DNA from: Streptomyces sclerotialus
GTDB taxonomy: Bacteria > Actinomycetota > Actinomycetes > Streptomycetales > Streptomycetaceae
Direction of reading: 5' to 3'
Length of the DNA: 64,000 bases
Assembly: GCF_040907265.1 (NCBI RefSeq)
Contig: NZ_JBFOHP010000002.1
Span: 5,890,001-5,954,000, forward strand
Shown here in pieces: positions 60,954 through 64,000 of the stretch (positions are counted from its first letter, which is position 1; each line of letters starts with the position of its first letter). The translations under genes were made by a program, and so were the position numbers. The notes beneath the pieces were generated by a model. It was given only the letters and a program-made list of their open reading frames with translations, searched no databases and was not told where the DNA came from.

Positions 60954-61231
60954 GCAGCGGGGGAGCGACCTGTCCCCGGGCCACCGGGAAGCCCCGCGGC
61001 CGCCTCCGAGCCCCCTCAGCCGGCCCGGAGTCCCCTCCGTCACCCCCGCACTCGCCAATCCGTAGGACCAGCTCCGCGGACTAGTACGTCCCGGACAAAC
61101 ACCGGTGCGGGAGCGCGCCCCTACCGTGGATCCCGTCCGGAAGGGCGACCGAGGCCGGGCGTGGCGGGAACCGCCGCGCGCACCGGCCGGCGCGCCACTC
61201 ACCACGCCACCGAGAAGGGCCGGTAACCACT

Positions 61232-62692
61232 GTGCCGATCCGTAATGACGCAGCCACCACGGCTTTCTGGCTCGCCGGCCGGGAGGCCACCGGCACCGAG
61301 ACCTTCGAGGTCACCTCGCCCTGGGACGGCCGCACCGTCGGCACCGTGAGCGTGCCCACCGAGGAGCAGGTCGAGGAGGCCGTGGCCGCCTCCGTCGCGG
61401 TGCAGGCCGAGTTCGCCGCCACCCCCGCGCACGTGCGCGCCGCCGCGCTGGACCACGTCACCAAGCGCCTGGTGGAGCGTACGGAGGAGATCGCCCAGCT
61501 GATCTCCGCGGAGAACGGCAAGCCGATCAAGTGGGCGCGCGGCGAGGTCGGCCGCGCCGTGTCGGTCTTCCGGTTCGCCGCGGAGGAGGCCCGCCGCTTC
61601 AACGCCGGCGAGGCCATGCGCCTGGACACCGACGGCGGCGGCGCGGGCCGCCTCGCGCTGATCCGCCGGGTCCCGAAGGGCACCGTGCTCGGCATCGCGC
61701 CGTTCAACTTCCCGCTCAACCTGAGCGCCCACAAGGTCGCCCCGGCCATCGCGGCCGGCGTGCCGATCATCCTCAAGCCCGCCCCGGCCACCCCGCTCTC
61801 CGGCCTGATCCTCGGCGAGCTGCTGGCCGAGACCGAGCTGCCGGCCGGCTCCTGGAGCGTCCTGTCGGTGCCGAACGACCGGATGCCCGCGCTGGTCCAG
61901 GACGAGCGGCTGCCGGTGATCTCCTTCACCGGTTCCGAGAAGGTCGGCTACGCGATCATGGACTCGGTGCCGCGCAAGCACTGCACCCTGGAGCTCGGCG
62001 GCAACGGCGCGGCGGTCATCCTCGCCGACTACTCCTCCGAGGCGGACCTGGACTGGGCGGCGCAGCGCATCGCCACCTTCTCCAACTACCAGGGCGGCCA
62101 GTCCTGCATCTCCGTGCAGCGCGTGATCGCCGACGCGTCCGTGTACGACCGGTTGCTGCCGAAGATCGTCGAGCGTGTCGAGGCGCAGGTCACCGGCGAC
62201 CCGACGGACCCCGCGACCGAGGTCGGCCCGCTGGTCAGCGAGGACGCCGCCCGGCGCGTGGAGTCCTGGGTCGACGAGGCCGTGCAGGCCGGCGCCCAGC
62301 TGCTCGCCGGCGGCAAGCGGGAGGGCGCCACGTACGCGCCGACCGTCCTCGCCGACCTGCCCGAGGGCACCACGCTCGCGTGCGAGGAGGTCTTCGGACC
62401 GGTCCTGTCGGTACAGAAGGCGGACGGCGAGGAGGCGGCCTTCGCCGCCGTCAACAGCTCCAAGTACGGCCTCCAGGCAGGCGTGTTCACGCACGACCTG
62501 CAGACCGCCTTCCGCGCCCACAAGGTGCTGGAGGTGGGCGGCGTGATCATCGGCGACGTGCCGTCGTACCGCGCCGACCAGATGCCGTACGGCGGCGCCA
62601 AGCAGTCCGGTGTGGGCCGCGAGGGCGTCCGCTACGCGATGGAGGACTACACCTACGAGCGAGTGATGGTGATGACCGGGCTGGAACTCTGA
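61232..62692 (+). CDS. Aldehyde dehydrogenase, candidate succinic semialdehyde dehydrogenase
   Basis: 486 residues. Catalytic cysteine C292 in [13 protein letters not shown] and the glutamate in [13 protein letters not shown]. It belongs to a different ALDH branch from the two gamma-aminobutyraldehyde types: it has the [15 protein letters not shown] segment seen in phosphoglyceraldehyde- or phosphonoacetaldehyde-type and some succinate-semialdehyde enzymes. With gabT and PucR close by, a GabD role is reasonable but not proven. GTG 61232 has GAAGGG-type sequence upstream. Confidence 0.85.
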   Translation: MPIRNDAATTAFWLAGREATGTETFEVTSPWDGRTVGTVSVPTEEQVEEAVAASVAVQAEFAATPAHVRAAALDHVTKRLVERTEEIAQLISAENGKPIKWARGEVGRAVSVFRFAAEEARRFNAGEAMRLDTDGGGAGRLALIRRVPKGTVLGIAPFNFPLNLSAHKVAPAIAAGVPIILKPAPATPLSGLILGELLAETELPAGSWSVLSVPNDRMPALVQDERLPVISFTGSEKVGYAIMDSVPRKHCTLELGGNGAAVILADYSSEADLDWAAQRIATFSNYQGGQSCISVQRVIADASVYDRLLPKIVERVEAQVTGDPTDPATEVGPLVSEDAARRVESWVDEAVQAGAQLLAGGKREGATYAPTVLADLPEGTTLACEEVFGPVLSVQKADGEEAAFAAVNSSKYGLQAGVFTHDLQTAFRAHKVLEVGGVIIGDVPSYRADQMPYGGAKQSGVGREGVRYAMEDYTYERVMVMTGLEL

Positions 62693-62727
62693 CGCTTCCG
62701 GCAGCAGAGCCGGACACTGGACAGCAG

Positions 62728-62760
62728 GGGCCGGGGCGCACATCGGGTGCGCCCCGGCCC
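62728..62760 (+). terminator. Strong hairpin after aldehyde dehydrogenase 3
   Basis: GGGCCGGGGCGCAC (62728-62741) pairs perfectly with GTGCGCCCCGGCCC (62747-62760) over a 5-nt loop, 36 bp after the stop. Confidence 0.8.
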
Positions 62761-62801
62761 TCCGGCTTTCCCGGACGCGGGTCCGCGCACCCCCAGAAGA
62801 A

Positions 62802-62816
62802 TGGGAATCATTTTCA
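62802..62816 (+). promoter_or_regulatory. Zur box
   Basis: TGGGAATCATTTTCA; its complement TGAAAATGATTCCCA closely follows the TGAAAATGATTTTCA consensus of Streptomyces Zur sites. It is 45 bp upstream of the L32 gene, and a TAGGCT -10-like box follows at 62819. Zinc-bound Zur should block transcription. Confidence 0.85.
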
Positions 62817-62861
62817 TGTAGGCTGTCGGTCGTCCCCCGCAGACCGACAGGGAGAAGACCC

Positions 62862-63035
62862 ATGGCCGTCCCCAAGCGGAAGATGTCCCGCTCCAACACC
62901 CGTCACCGCCGCTCCAACTGGAAGGCCGCGCAGCCGGACCTGGTGCCGATCACGATCGACGGCAGCCAGTACACCGTGCCGCGCCGTCTGGTGAAGGCGT
63001 ACCAGCGCGGGCTGATCGACCCGCCGCGGGACTGA
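62862..63035 (+). CDS. rpmF: 50S ribosomal protein L32, cysteine-free paralogue
   Basis: 57 residues, [20 protein letters not shown] at the start, diagnostic of L32. The two CxxC pairs that hold zinc in the standard L32 are absent; the region reads [20 protein letters not shown]. Such C-minus paralogues replace the zinc-binding protein under zinc starvation, freeing ribosomal zinc. The Zur box upstream fits. ATG 62862 has GGGAG upstream. It is a single-gene unit after a strong terminator. Confidence 0.95.
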   Translation: MAVPKRKMSRSNTRHRRSNWKAAQPDLVPITIDGSQYTVPRRLVKAYQRGLIDPPRD

Positions 63036-63146
63036 CGGCGGGGCCGGGCGCCGGGCCGGGAGCTGTGCGCGGCGGGCGGCGGGCGAACGTCCGTATGCGC
63101 GAGGACTGGTGCAAGTCGTGCGGATCGGGTACAGACTCACAAGTAG

Positions 63147-63196
63147 CACTGACCGGTAGCCAACCCGGGCAGGCCACTGACCGGTAGCCGACCCGG
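63147..63196 (+). repeat. 22-bp direct repeat in the acyl-CoA dehydrogenase promoter
   Basis: CACTGACCGGTAGCC(A/G)ACCC plus GG occurs at 63147-63168 and 63175-63196 with one change, 28 bp apart. The copies end 45 bp before the ATG at 63242. It may be a tandem operator. Confidence 0.75.
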
Positions 63197-63241
63197 CGGA
63201 CCGGTACGGACCACCGACCCCGCGGTGAGGTGACCCTCCTC

Positions 63242-64000
63242 ATGACGGCTCCATCCACCCGCAACGTCTCCGAGCGCGAAGCCCGGCAGGTCGCCGAGGC
63301 GGCCCGTGAACAGGACTGGCGCAAGCCCAGCTTCGCCAAGGAGCTGTTCCTCGGGCGCTTCCGGCTCGACCTCATACACCCCCACCCCACGCCCGCCGCG
63401 GAAGCGGTCCAGCGTGGTGAGGAATTCCTGGCCAAGCTCCGCGACTTCTGCGAGACGAAGATCGACGGTGCGCGCATCGAGCGCGAGGCGCAGATCCCCG
63501 ACGAGACCATCGCCGGTCTCAAGGAGATCGGCGCGCTCGGCATGAAGATCGACACCAAGTACGGTGGCCTGGGCCTCACCCAGGTGTACTACAACAAGGC
63601 CCTGTCGCTGGTCGGTTCCGTCAGCCCGGCGGTCGGGGCGCTGCTCTCCGCGCACCAGTCGATCGGCGTACCGCAGCCGCTGAAACTGTTCGGCACACAG
63701 GAGCAGAAGGACCAGTTCCTGCCGCGGCTGGCCCGTACGGACATCTCCGCGTTCCTGCTCACCGAACCGGACGTAGGTTCGGACCCGGCCCGGCTGGCCA
63801 CCATGGCCGTACCGGACGGGGACGACTACGTACTGGACGGCGTGAAGCTGTGGACGACCAACGGCGTCGTCGCCGACCTGCTCGTCGTGATGGCCCGGGT
63901 ACCCAAGTCCGAGGGACACAAGGGCGGCATCACCGCCTTCGTCGTCGAGGCGGGCTCGGACGGCATCACGGTGGAGAACCGCAACGCCTTCATGGGCCTG
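63242..64000 (+). CDS. Acyl-CoA dehydrogenase family protein, C-terminus beyond window edge
   Basis: The first 253 residues are present. The helical N-terminal domain has an unusual extension of about 60 residues before the conserved part. The middle domain includes FLLTEPDVGSDPARLATMAV, the FAD-contacting LTE..GSD motif, and LDGVKLWTTNGVVADLLVVM. Acyl-CoA substrate binding is expected; the chain length is unknown and the catalytic base is beyond the edge. ATG 63242 has GAGGTGA eight bases upstream. Confidence 0.9.
   Translation, partial: MTAPSTRNVSEREARQVAEAAREQDWRKPSFAKELFLGRFRLDLIHPHPTPAAEAVQRGEEFLAKLRDFCETKIDGARIEREAQIPDETIAGLKEIGALGMKIDTKYGGLGLTQVYYNKALSLVGSVSPAVGALLSAHQSIGVPQPLKLFGTQEQKDQFLPRLARTDISAFLLTEPDVGSDPARLATMAVPDGDDYVLDGVKLWTTNGVVADLLVVMARVPKSEGHKGGITAFVVEAGSDGITVENRNAFMGL

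Overview
The window is high-GC, densely coded DNA with many GTG starts, GGAGG-type ribosome binding sites and overlapping stop/start codons. Gene content is that of a Streptomyces chromosome core: whiG, tandem signal peptidase genes, rpsB-tsf-pyrH-frr-cdsA, a DUF397 protein and a TPP-riboswitch thiamine transporter. No tRNA, rRNA, CRISPR array, insertion sequence or integrase was seen. The species cannot be fixed from the sequence alone.

Left end (1-4.7 kb, minus strand): an accessory cluster whose members match the E. coli yhf genes of unknown function: YhfS-like PLP enzyme (cut by the edge), Php-like phosphotriesterase homologue, YhfT-like membrane protein, YhfU-like DUF2620 protein, YhfY-like PRD protein and YhfZ-like regulator. 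A 17-bp sequence is repeated exactly in front of yhfY and of yhfZ and is a candidate operator. A lone methyltransferase follows, then a non-coding stretch.

6.4-19.3 kb (plus strand): rpsP-KH protein-rimM-trmD-rplS, four consecutive type I signal peptidases, a Nudix hydrolase, DUF2469, YraN, ComM-like AAA+ ATPase, DprA and the sporulation sigma factor WhiG, mostly with coupled starts. A TetR regulator with a probable leaderless transcript follows.

19.4-22.3 kb: a repeat-rich interval with a C-rich tract, an M23-family protein and three separate minisatellite arrays. Then come rpsB, tsf, pyrH, frr and cdsA. A five-copy repeat of about 31 bp lies between pyrH and frr.

27.5-37.4 kb: a protein joining an Mrr-type nuclease domain to a TerD domain, rlmN, a TPP riboswitch with thiBPQ, an orphan DUF397 protein and a two-gene ABC exporter whose ATPase has a degenerate signature motif.

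37.6-62.7 kb: a polyamine/GABA catabolism region. An aminotransferase and an Lrp/AsnC regulator diverge from an aldehyde dehydrogenase plus an orphan PotD-like lipoprotein. A second aldehyde dehydrogenase-PotD pair is followed by PotA, PotB, PotC and a glutamylputrescine oxidase-like flavoprotein. GabT, a TraG-like membrane ATPase, a PucR regulator and a third aldehyde dehydrogenase follow. Both polyamine aldehyde dehydrogenase genes share a 15-bp upstream motif. The probable scheme is PotABCD uptake, amine oxidation or transamination, aldehyde oxidation, and transamination of GABA. Inserted among these genes are an adenosine/aminodeoxyfutalosine deaminase, DUF2690, DUF4190 and NADAR proteins, and a PAP2 phosphatase.

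Right end: a cysteine-free L32 ribosomal protein behind a Zur box, and the first 253 residues of an acyl-CoA dehydrogenase.
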